Shown in pieces: positions 46,553 through 57,064 of a DNA stretch of 64,000 nucleotides. How positions within the stretch are numbered: the stretch's first letter is position 1; every line of letters starts with the position of its first letter. The notes beneath the pieces are model-generated. The model did not search any database. It was not told the DNA's origin and worked only from the letters and a program-made list of their open reading frames with translations. The stretch comes from Hymenopellis radicata (taxonomy: Eukaryota; Basidiomycota; Agaricomycetes; Agaricales; Physalacriaceae), in assembly GCA_015501595.1 (NCBI GenBank), contig JADNRX010000117.1, forward strand, positions 62,001-126,000, read 5' to 3'. The translations under genes were made by a program, and so were the position numbers.

Positions 46553-47764
46553 TAGAGCGCAATCAGAACGTTAACTCGATCCTCCGATTTTGCAGTCCAT
46601 ATCACTGACTTTTGGAGGGAGATGTAACTTGGACTGGTTGGGCGATACCTAGCCAGGCAACCTAGCGTTCAGATGACAGTCGATCTGAACGTGAGCCGTT
46701 CATTTTATTTGAAGTCCGACGCCGTTGCTGTCTCCACGTGGCTTGGTTTTGATCAAACCTTCCAGTGTGGAACTGGAAGGACATTCGCGATGTCTGGAGT
46801 ATACAATGGTGGGGCAGGCTCCGAACCCAGCCGTCGTTGTAGTTTCTGTGATTTAAGTAGTTGAGTGAGAAATGGAAATTATTTGAGAGCGGGAACAGGC
46901 ATCGTCTGCTAGTCTGTATTTTATTGCCGGACAACAACCGTAGCTCGCCCTTCCCGATTGGGACGTGCACGTGAAGGGCCTAACAGTGCCAAAGAACGCG
47001 CCTCGCGCCAATTAGTGCCTGTTAATACGGCGGTTCTGGTACGCTTGGTGGGGGACGGGTTGTCAGAGATGGTGGAGCATTCTCATTAGGGAGCTCGCCG
47101 CTCCTCGACGTAGCGGTCGATGCACTGGTCGGTAGAGGAAGCAATGGTCGAATGGGAGGTGGAATGAATATGGTTCGGGTTGGGTTGGGGGATGGGTATA
47201 CACCAAGATCAATGTTCATATTATGGGATCAGAACTATCGGGTGAGAAGTCGTTCACTAAGGAACGGGCGGCGTTATGGGAGCGAAAGATAGTAGCAGGA
47301 GCCGTGGGGGTGATAATGTAGCTTTAACATGAATGCAAGCCTGTAGCTCCAATTTCTCATCCTCAAGCCAACGTGACCACAACCGCGTCGCGTGTGGGCA
47401 CGTACGAGACCGAAGATGGCACGTCTCTACCACGAGCACATATATATCGTAAATCATCTACTTACGCTCTCGCTCAAGTTGGGGCGGCGACAGTGGCGTT
47501 CCCAGTGACAGGGCACCCTCTGTCGTTAAGCTTTCTCCAATCAGCTATTTTCTGCAGCCTTAGCCAAGGAATCGAATACCTGCCTTGAACGGACCAGTCA
47601 AATACCCGACGCCTTTTAGTCGGTCCGTTTGCGAGCATCTCTACATTGGCAATGCGGAGCTACCGTTTGTTTCAGTATTTAAGCAGCGAGCTGTATGTGA
47701 TTTCGAAATCATTCCTAGTCGTCTTTCAAGTTGTCCTCTCGACGTCTTGCTCTTCTTTGCAACT
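46553..47764. other. Intergenic mosaic upstream of F-box gene 1
   Basis: 46650-46760 is similar to 50120-50220, the upstream flank of F-box gene 2. 47320-47495 is the repeat shared with 44372-44592. 47540-47620 recurs at 59450-59530. No independent gene seen. Confidence 0.5.
47676..47683 (+). promoter_or_regulatory. TATA-like element of secreted-protein gene 2
   Basis: TATTTAAG followed by CAGC, 89 bp before ATG 47765, the counterpart of the element at 24801-24807. Confidence 0.45.
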
Positions 47765-48250
47765 ATGTTGTTCAGCGCCCTCTCAGTCTTGGCTCCTTCA
47801 GCGGTCTCTTTCGCATCCCCAGCTGCACGGGCATCACTTGACTTTGCTCCTACCTCTGGCGTGCGGCGCTCTGCTGCTGGAGGAGACAGAGATTACAAGG
47901 GCAAGGAAGACCATTGGGCCGAGAAGGACTGGTAGGAAGACTGCTCATATTCTGGCTTCCACCGATCTGATATGCTTGTCAGCATCAAAGGGTACCTCAA
48001 ACTGACCACGTACGACAGCAAGGACTACGGGTACGCCGAAAAGCTGACTACCGCGGCGCCTATGACAAGGCTTTGTGCGATGAAGACAAGGTGCTCGTCG
48101 AGATCAGCAAGTCTTTGGATACCTGGGGATCATTCGATATCAAAACTCTTGTGTGTACGCCTCTCTCATCTCGGCGTTTCGTTTTTGACGCGCCGCAGAA
48201 CGGTCCCGATACCCTTACTGGGCTGGGCAAGTTCCTCTGATGATATTGGC
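47765..48250 (+). pseudogene. Small secreted protein family member 2, 3' half missing
   Basis: Signal peptide 'MLFSALSVLAPSAVSFASPA', 'GGDRDYKGKEDHWAEKDW', then across an intron 'CIKGYLKLTTYDSKDYGYAE' and 'GAYDKALCDEDKVLVEISK', equivalent to the first exons of member 1. The frame needs one more base near 48046. After 'WGSFDIKTL' and an intron the homology ends at about 48250, where the inverted F-box block begins, so the C-terminal half ('QWxNsD', 'tGD') is lost. Confidence 0.7.
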
Positions 48251-48269
48251 CAGGGAAGCTACATAGTGC

Positions 48270-50080
48270 CGATTAGAGCAAGAAAACTGATCATCACTTC
48301 TGTACGGATGTCTGGCACAGACAAGTTGCAAATTCATCAGTGTAAGAGTAACATTGCTTATTGACCTGGTTCTAAGCCATTTTTTGAATCGCTCCCTGAG
48401 CATATTTACAGCAGCCTCTGAGCAGGTTTGTCCACACCTGGGAATTCTGGAAAACATTGAGCGTGTGAAGCAACAAGAGCAAAGCACACACCTTGAAAGA
48501 CAACAACGTCTAAACCTTCTTCTTTGAACACTCGAAGGCTGTCTATCATGCGTCCAAGTTCATCAGAATCTTCATCCCCTCCGGCCCGATATTTATATCC
48601 GAAAAACAGGCGGACACTTTGCAGCTTAGCCACCTCTCCTCTTTCAACACGCCAACGGGATTGAATTACGGCGAACAATGTTTGAACCAATAACGCCGTG
48701 TTAGCGAGAAATCGGCTGCTCGTACAGTCAAGATAAGTCATATGTGGGACCAGTAAGGGCGTAGCGGAAGCAACAAGAGGTACGAGGTCATCATGGTTCC
48801 CTGTAATGTCGAGCGTCAGTGATTGAATGGTCGGGGACGTGAATGTAAGAATAAAAGGGCAGCTCCGACTCGACGACGGGGCCTGGACCGAAATAGACGT
48901 GAGCATAGGTGAGTTGGCTAGAAAGGTCCTGAGGGAAGAGGTGTATCCCTCTACTTCTTCATCGTCCACGTAGTCAATACTCCCAGTATCAATCTTGAGC
49001 TCTGTTAAGGATGTGCACTGAAGGTACCGGAGTAGCGCAACATGCTCAATATCGAGGAATTTTAGTTTCGAATGAGCCACGGCATCGGATGAGCCCGGTT
49101 CTTTGCGTGTGTGGGTGATGTACGACTGTAGATGAGGGCAATGTAACAATAGCTGACAGTCAAGGAGGAATGTGGACGACCAAAGGGAATGCTCGAGATG
49201 TGTTAGCTGGTGCCAGGGAATGCAGACGGTAGTGGGGTCAGGCCTTCCAGTAGTGAAGATGAAATGTCCAATTTGAGGGAGTGTAGCTTAGGTGCGGATT
49301 GAAAGACGTGCAGAATTTGTGCAAGGGTACACTTCTTTGGCCTGAACCCCACCCAATCCGTGATGCGAAGCGCTACAGTCACCAAAAGCGGCAATGGTCC
49401 AACTCCTCCCAGCTGCCGTATAAAGAAGTCTGGACTGCTGGAGAGAGTGACACTGTGCCAGCGCAGGGAATGACTTCTGACAATGTCGATAGCCTGTGCT
49501 CTCGAGCTCGAGCTCAATGAATAGTCAAACACCAAGGGTAATGACCTTTCGAAGACGGTTTCTAGCATGGCTCTAGACTACCCGCGATAGTCTGAGGGCC
49601 GGCAGCACGCGGACGACCACAGCGAGGAGGGCACCAATGTTATTTGCCTCCAAAGGGTCCAAGGCCCCATGGCGAGTTCTTGATGAACGAGTAATTGTAC
49701 GGTTTCTCCACCGCGAGTTCGAAGATTTTCAATAAGACTTCAGCGGGAAGCACATGAATAGGGGGAAAGAGTTTAATATGCGCCCTGCGCAATTCTTCGA
49801 GGGAATCGAGTTGGCTTTGAGCGTCGGCTAGCACTGCTGTTAGACGCGACACCCGGTCCCGACACGACGCCACGGCCGGCTCGATATTGCGCACATACGC
49901 CAGTATGCCATGTCGCTCAGGTGTCGGTGTATCGAAGGCAATACATTTTCCGAGTTGAGCATGGAATGGGGATGAGTGAGCGTCGAAGTTGAAAGAACGA
50001 GGACGACAGTTTGGGCGGCTTTCGGACACTGAAAACATGTTCAAAGGTCTATCCGACAAGTTTTTAGTTAGCTGACTGAC
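48270..50080. repeat. Inverted duplication of F-box block (copy 2)
   Basis: Inverted match to 57065-58885, covering the coding exon and about 135 bp 3' of the stop. Confidence 0.85.
48406..50028 (-). pseudogene. F-box/LRR protein 2, disrupted
   Basis: Nearly the same sequence as the intact 57125-58746 gene: 'RPNCRPRSFNFDAHSSPFHA', 'PIHVLPAEVLLKIFELAVEK', 'NIEPAVASCRDRVSRLTAV', 'SPMLTSISVQAPSS', 'LGRMIDSLRVFKEEGLDVVV'. A 10-nt deletion at about 49653 removes part of the 'HVCRLWRQ' segment just after the F-box and shifts the frame ('SPWGLGPFGGK' then stop). A second one-base loss lies at 49216-49218 (GGG here, four in the paralogue). The 10-nt lesion is not a homopolymer artefact, so this copy looks genuinely broken. 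Confidence 0.8.
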
Positions 50081-50500
50081 TGTTGAAGGCCTCAAGTTGC
50101 ATGCGTGGGCGATACCATGAGCCTGACAGGTCCTGTTCTTCATTTAAAATTGTATCCGAAGTCCGACTCAGCCGCCGTCGTTGCCGCCTCCACGAGGCTT
50201 GGTCTTGTTCACGACCTTCAGGTCAGATCCAGGTTGGCTGTGCGCCACACCATGGACTGCCCTCCCATCTATCATATCTCCAACTAATCTCAGAACCTCA
50301 ATCCGTCCAATAATGCGCGTATTTAGAGGGTATTATACTAGTACTGAATAGTCAAATGTAAAGATTGAAATCATAACAAAAACCTGTAGACAAAAGAAGG
50401 AGAGCAGAACCCCTGAGTACCGTATAGTCTAAACACCAGATACAATCCTGAAAACCAATCAGTCAGTATCGCGGCTGAGCGGAAAAAATTTGACGTCGAC
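50029..50500. other. Intergenic between F-box gene 2 and VPS1
   Basis: Holds the unresolved 5' end of the F-box copy and the 3' UTR region of VPS1. Nothing else recognised. Confidence 0.4.
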
Positions 50501-52940
50501 TTACTCCTCTGCCTTGTTCAGAGCCTGCACCATGCTGATACACTCCTTCCTTCTCGACACGACGTACTCGCTCTCCTTGAGCAGATCATTGAGAACCTCA
50601 GGCTTATACAGCTCCTGAAGTAACTCCTTCTGCAGGTTCTCCTTCGCAAAGCTTACCAACGTCAGCGTGATGGCCTTTGGCACCATATCTATCATTTCCC
50701 GCTTGACGATGTTGTAATACGAGTTGATGAGCAATTCTACCAATGCGTCAGTCATGCAGCTGGAAACGGACTAAACACCAAACTTACTGATAACCTCAGT
50801 CTCCATCGTCTCTCGCTCGTTCAAGCCTGCCTGGGGCTTGATAACCGCAGCCGGAGCATCCATTACAGACGCTCCAGACGGGATCTTCTTCTTCGTTCCA
50901 TTGGGCCTGGCAAAGAAGGACCCGAAGAAACTCGGCTCATCACGCTTGAAGTCCACGTCCAGATCCCGGTTGTTGTTAATCACGCCTGGTGCAAGTTTAC
51001 CAGCTTTGGCGTCGGTCTGCTGCTGTGGCGGCTTGTTGGCGTTGAGGCGGTCTTGGACAATTTGCATGGCCTTGTGGCCGCTGATGAAGTCTGGATGCGT
51101 CGTGTTGACGTAGCACGCCTGCATTGCGACCATGTCCGAAACCAGCTTTGTTGTAGGGTTCATGGAGGTCTTGAAAAAGTTGACGACCACAGCGTTAAAG
51201 CGTTCTCGAAGAGCGGGATACCGCCGGAAGGCTTGCTATTGGTATTTTAGTATGAAATCTTTCATGGAGGTAGAAAACATACAATCCGTGTCAAGATTTG
51301 ACCCAAGATTCGTATAAGCTCGTCATACACCAACTGGCAACATTTCAGACTCGGCTCCTCCAATCGCCTGATTTGCTGCTTGACGATAATCTCGAACGCT
51401 GCTGTTCCTACGAATAGGGCTGGAGTTGAACCCTAAATGAAATGATTAAATGAATCAAGATCGAAAAAAGTACGCGTACCGCCGAGTTGTATAGAATAAC
51501 CCTAATATCTCCGTCCTTCACCTGATCGAAGGGGTCGATACTTTTCACTCCATTGTTGAAGAGCTCATGGTACACGAAACTGATACGCGCTCCTCCGCTC
51601 AACTCGTTTAATGACAGATCATTAGTGTTACCATCAATGACCGTGCGGAATTCGTTGGTAAATTCGGTGATAACAGAAAGGACGACGTTGCCCGAGTTGC
51701 CATCTGCCAGAGCACCGCCAAGCGATTGCAACTCGGTGTTGTACTTTTGGAGCTGTTGGTTTATGCGTGATTTGATGTCGGGGAGGGTAGCGCGAATGTG
51801 GTGCATGAGGATCATGTTGAGCTTCCGGGCAAGGAAGGGAGTACCGCAATACTGCGCCTTGCCCTTGTATGACGGATGGCTCTCGAAGTATTCTCTCTCG
51901 GCATCGAGAGCGAGGGAAATGGACTTGGAAGCGTCAATATCGCGTTGCCCACGATTCACGACAGGGACATATCCGAGGCGGAGGGGAATGATACGGCCGG
52001 CAAGAATGTCGACAACATCCGTTCCCTTGTCCCTATCTCAAAGTCAGCCTAGACATGTAAAAGAAGAAAGTTGCACACACATCAAGTCGACCTTGGTCAA
52101 GACACCAATGGTCCGAGTGCCCTCTGGATCAACCTCGCGCGCCATCTTGAGACCTTCCGAGTTGGCCAAATCAACATTGGCAGGAGAAACCGCGAGTATG
52201 ATACAAGCCGGTTTTGAGATGTACTTCATGAGCATGTCCCGAATCTGCTTCTCGATATCCTTGGGCTGGTCACCGACAGGTACTTTGGTGATACCAGGCA
52301 AATCGACGAGGGTCAGGGTGAGGACATTCGGCGAATAGACGCGCAAGTTGATGGGTAGTGGCGAAATGCCAGCATTCCGACCGGTCTTTGCTTCGGTGTC
52401 ACGAACAATTTCGTCGCGTATCTTGTTAAAGTCGTGGAACTTTTCTCCAGGAAGGTGCAGGAACTCGCCCCATTCGTCTACGTTGGCGTTTTTGTCATTG
52501 ACGACACTAACCTTGCCTGACCGATATGTGCAGTTAGAAAGGATAACAAAGCCACCAGCCAGAAAGGCGCACCATCCCCGGAAGAGCCAGCGGGTCTATT
52601 GATGAGCTGTAAAACCTACAATGGCAGAGTCAGCCGCCGACGCCAGCAATATAACAGCTTGTCTCCTTACCAGAGGTCGCCGCGTCACAATACCCGTTCC
52701 ACGAGGCAAGAAATCTCGCCCGACAATGTTCTACTCAATATAAGCGATTTATTAGATGGTTAACTCAAGTAAACGCACCTCAAGAACACTACTCTTCCCG
52801 CTACTCTGACTTCCAAGCACGCATATTTGCGGCAGGTCTATCTGCGCTGCCGACGAGCCTACTGTTGAAAAGACATCCTGTAGCTTGTTGATAATGGAGA
52901 CAATCTCCAAACCGAGACCAGAGGGGCCCTGCGTCGACAT
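50501..52940 (-). CDS. VPS1: Dynamin-related GTPase Vps1
   Basis: Membrane-scission GTPase of vacuolar sorting, endocytosis and peroxisome division. ATG 52940 '[20 protein letters not shown]', P-loop '[14 protein letters not shown]', switch Thr in '[16 protein letters not shown]', '[19 protein letters not shown]' (G3), '[19 protein letters not shown]' (G4). The middle domain/stalk has '[20 protein letters not shown]' and '[20 protein letters not shown]', a variable insert with '[15 protein letters not shown]' replaces a PH domain, and the GED reads '[20 protein letters not shown]' to '...VQALNKAEE'. The '[16 protein letters not shown]' region and the closeness to yeast Vps1 through the stalk separate it from Dnm1. 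Eight or so short introns, no frame errors noted. Confidence 0.95.
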
Positions 52941-54868
52941 TTTCTAAGGAGATGGGTGAAAGAAACAGAAATGATACTGGCTGTAGGCCAAGTCGTGGTA
53001 CTGCGGCTCCTACCAAACTGGGACAAACTCCATGCTGTCCTCGGTCTGAATCAAGTGAATGCTTTTTGACGCTGCGCGCACAGCATTCAAGATTGCAATA
53101 TTACTATAATCTATTCGACTTCCTGTTATTCTTGTACAGATATACTCGAGTTCGTTAACACGCAATTCACAGACGTTGTCATCAAGGAGGAAAAGAGCAT
53201 GACAGAGACGAAGCATAGAGTCACGAGAATTGAAGGTGCTAGACAACCTCCATCGTCTTCTCGAACGATGTAGATCGATAATCAAGACGGAAACATGATG
53301 TCGAATTGCGAATGTCCGATATCCCGACAGTCCAGCAACGCAGATGTAGTTATCTTCTCAGAATTGCCTTTGGGTTCCGGGACGCCTCCTTCACAAACCG
53401 ACCAACCACTGGTAAATGCGGTCACCAAAAATTCTCCACTAGTGAAGCCATGTCAATACGGAGAGCCACAGATAACGTTGTCGAAATCTATAGAAAGCCC
53501 AACTCCGGAGGCTACGGGCAGTCGAAGTCATGGACAAGCGCCCTTGGAAACTTCCCGAAGCCTCCGGCTATTGAGCAGGCCAGAAATCGATATTTTGACC
53601 GGATTTGTGGCCAGCGTACCAAAACGTGCAAGGAGAAAAGCGACTGAAGCAAGGTTAACATGAGAGATGTAGCAGAGAAAAGTCATGTGGCTTAATGACA
53701 TCCGCTACCGTGCCATGGAGATCCAGAGATGATACAGAGAACATCAAGACAGTAATCAGAATGTAGGTACCCACTACGAGGTAGAGCGAATACGACGAGG
53801 CTGGTGGCGTTCCGTGCAACAATTAATGTTGTCTGCTGGTCAAAATGTAACGGTGTAGGATAAGACCATGGAGGCAGCAGAGACCCGAAACCTTGCATCC
53901 ATTGCGTGTTGGCTTAGTGTAGTGAAGCACCGTCGAAATTCTGAAAATTCACGCCACGAGTTAAGCACGCTATGTTGGTAGTAGATTTTAAAGTTCACCG
54001 TCATGGCGCGTGAGGTCACGGCACGAAGAAAATGCGCCAGCGAGATCGATAAAGTCCCAGAACGGAAGCATCGATAAAAACAAGTAGACGAGTAGGGTGA
54101 CATGAGTGATGGGTGGATCTATAAGTATTCCAGATCACTGTACAGTGCAAGCGAAATGTGAAAGCCGAGTAACATAGATGGGAATGCATCCTCCGCGAAG
54201 GATTGACAAGCGCTTATCAGAAGCTTAGAAATCTCCAATCAGCGTCTCCAGCAAGACAGAAGGCTTGAACGAAGAGCTTAGATAGACGCCCAGTGTATTA
54301 GAAAAGGGCCTCTGTAGCAGTCTCGTAAACTCGACTCAACGAGAATGTAAGAAGACTCAGGTCCAGTCTAGCGCTGGGAATGTTACGGACAAGTCGTAGT
54401 ACCGAAGCACAAAGAACGCAGTTCAGTCGTCCATGAGCACACCAGGTATGGAATAGAGAAAGAAACAGGCCTCGAGAGTCGAGATGATTCGGGTGTGAAC
54501 TCGAAAGACTGTCAGAGTAACAAGTCAACATGTTCATGGTAGGTATTGACGGCTGTTTGCCATCACGATCACTTCTTTCTGCCATCATCACGTCCCCACC
54601 CCCGAAAATTGAACAAGGGACTTCTTAAATGATGTGTGGGTCCAAGGTGCCATAGGGGGTTGATACCTTTCCCTTTGTGCCGAAATACTTTACGCGCCGC
54701 AACAAAAGACAACATCGATCAGCGCTTTGGCCACTCTCTTGACGACGTTGTTCTGTCTTTTGTCCTTGAACGGGCTACAAAGATGAACGCCTTGTCGTAT
54801 ACCGCCTTTCACTTGACGCGACAATCTCCCACTTGCCACCGCTCCACGCCACAATCCCCCATTCTGCC
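52941..54868. other. Unresolved 1.9-kb region, possible intron-rich gene on the minus strand
   Basis: Minus strand has scattered hydrophobic, protein-like segments ('LLVYLFLSMLPFWDFIDLAG' near 54080, 'VARNATSLVVFALPRSG' near 53790, 'LRLCHALFLLDDNVCELRVN' near 53180) that could be exons of a small membrane protein. The plus strand has an open frame at 53295-53663 rich in Ser/Thr/Pro. I could not join these into a convincing model or name a family. Confidence 0.25.
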
Positions 54869-56455
54869 ATGTCGGTACATACTCCCTTTGTTCGCCAGAC
54901 ACCTGTACTCCCGGACTCTTCCACCTCTTCCAGCACAGGCTCCAGAGACCGTCGCCCAAATGTACGGCACTACGTGCACCATCTTCCACGAAATGGCCAT
55001 GGCGCGATACCCTTCCGACCGGAAAACATGACAGTCACAGACGAAAATGGCCGGATTCGTCCTGAGCATCGATATTGGCTTCATGAAGCCGACGAAAGCC
55101 CAGTGATGCCGGCGGGGCACATACTACCGCGAAATCCTACCGTACCGCCCGTCTGGCCATCTCCAACTGGCTCGCCTATACCAGAACCATTCATTCCTCC
55201 TCCTCCTGTTGTCCAAGGACCTAATCCTCCCGCAGGGTTCTGGCCACCACCACCGCCACCGCCACCGCCACCTCCAAGTGCATGGCTCCCTCACAACACT
55301 CCCATAGGCCCGCCACCTCCTCCCAATGCGTGGATGGCCCCTGGCATGCCCACGGCTGCGAGACCACCACCTCCAAATGCATGGTTTCCATCTGCCATGC
55401 ACCACACTCCAGGAGGCCCGCCTCCCCCGAATGCATGGGTTCCAGGTGCGATGCCAGGAGGAGCTATGCCAACTATATATCCAAATTCACCATTCATACC
55501 TGGAGTTACTGTACAGGGCATGATGCCTGACGCGTCGCTAATACTTCCCGGTACTGTCCCAATGCATGGCGCAATGCCTCCAGTGATGCCTGGTATAAAT
55601 GCTGCAGGTCCTTCTATGATGCCACACAATAACGACCAGTATTACGCTCAATGTTCCAGGATTTGGCAGTCCGATGAGTCCTAGAATGCATAATACCTTC
55701 GGTGGCATGGGCGGGCAAAATTTCGTACCCAGCATTCCTCTCTTCATTCCGGGCACCTTGGGCGGACGCCCTGCTGGACCCGGCCAGCCATATGTTCCCC
55801 AGGCGTTTCATCGCTACCTCACTTGCTTCCCGCACCCAAACCCTCAGGATACATCGGGCCTCCCGAATTTCCCCAGTCTGCAATGGGACATTGCTTATCC
55901 CCCGCTCGCGACTGCGCGGTGGTTTCCCGGTCCTCCGGGAACTACCAACCAGAAATAATGACTGCGTTGATGTCCACTGATGCGTTTCAGCCGCGTAGCC
56001 ATGCGGTGGTGCGCTTCACGTCGGAGAATGAAGTTCTGCGCTATTGGATGGCACCAGAACGATGGGGCCCGATCATGGTAGGCGGAACCCGCGCTTTTGT
56101 GACGGTTGGGCACGTACTGGACGCGATGTACGAGTACTTTCATCGGCCGTTGACGCCGCGCGAAGTTGAGATTGTATACCTCCAGCCGGTGAACCGGCAG
56201 CGTCTCGAGGAGGCGCGATATTGGCGGCTGAGAGAGTTGGAAGGTGCGCGGAGGTCAGGGGATTACATGCGTCCCGGCTATCTTCCTGAGCGCGAGGGGG
56301 AGAGAGGCTTTTTACGATCAGACGTTATGGGCGGACATCGTAGGTTTTATGGATGCCGACACGTTCTTCACGACGGGGTGGTGATGTGTTCCGTGGAATT
56401 CATTCCTGGACCCATTCCTCAAAATTTATGGCTTTCAACGATGTATTTAGTATGA
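54869..56455 (+). CDS. Proline-rich protein with C-terminal DUF6699 domain
   Basis: ATG 54869 'MSVHTPFVRQTPVLPDSS'. A proline-rich middle includes a run of more than ten Pro, then four imperfect repeats of PPPP(P)xAW (codons for SAW/NAW at 55277, 55325, 55376 and 55430) and Met/Pro/Gly-rich sequence. A 66-nt intron (55591-55656, GTATAA..TTCCAG) joins 'VMPG' to 'FGSPMSPRMHNTF'. DUF6699 domain: 'SLQWDIAYPPLATARWF', 'PRSHAVVRFTSENEVL', 'VTVGHVLDAMYEYFHRPLTP', then an Arg-rich helix and 'GVVMCSVEFIPGPI'. DUF6699 is a mushroom-rich family of unknown function. One base seems missing around 55926-55938, just before the domain's second half. Confidence 0.8.
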
Positions 56456-57064
56456 CGCACGCTACAGTATACGCACTAACTCTTATAGCATAACTTATTT
56501 ACGCAAACGAACAATGAATTCAGTCCACCACACCTCCGCCATACCAGTAGTGACTAAAAGGACGAAGTCCTCGACGTGCCTACAGAGTAATGAATTAAAT
56601 CGATGCTGAAAAGAAAAGGATGAATACGACGACGACCGTTCTCGTTTGCCATGGTACTTGGTAGCATGGAGACCTAGCCATATCATGGCAAGGCATCAAA
56701 TTTTGTGACACTGGGCGTGAGGCGCGGAGGTGATTACTTGGAAACGCAGTAAGAGTTACAAAATGCTGTAAATATACAACATGTTATCAGTGCCCCTCTG
56801 CTCAACGAGGTGATCTGAAGGACAGAGTCGTAGTTTGTGGTACGCGCAGTTTGTGGACATTGACACGTTCTCCATGACGGGTGGTGATGTGTTCCGTGGA
56901 ATCCATTCCTCGGCCCATTCGTCGACATTTATGGCTCTCAGCGATCTATTGGGTGTGACGATTTCCACGATGAAGCTTGCCAAGAGTCAAGCTAGTCAAG
57001 AACTACTTAAAATCACGTGGTAAAGATCTCTTGATTACTCTTTGTCAAGTCGAAGAACCCGTAT
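56456..57064. other. Mosaic spacer between DUF6699 and F-box gene 3
   Basis: 56690-56850 is the inverted copy of 44762-44920. 56851-56930 is a direct partial duplicate of the DUF6699 gene's 3' end (56351-56410, 'DGVVMCSVEFIPG'). Upstream exon(s) of the F-box gene may also lie here. Confidence 0.6.

Noticed and set aside
52941..54868. A G-protein-coupled-receptor-like gene on the minus strand.
   Set aside because: Only isolated hydrophobic pieces. The order, exon borders and family motifs could not be established.
55591..55680. Apparent frameshift and stop in the proline-rich DUF6699 gene.
   Set aside because: A 66-nt GTATAA..TTCCAG intron joins the two frames in phase, so no defect is needed at this point.
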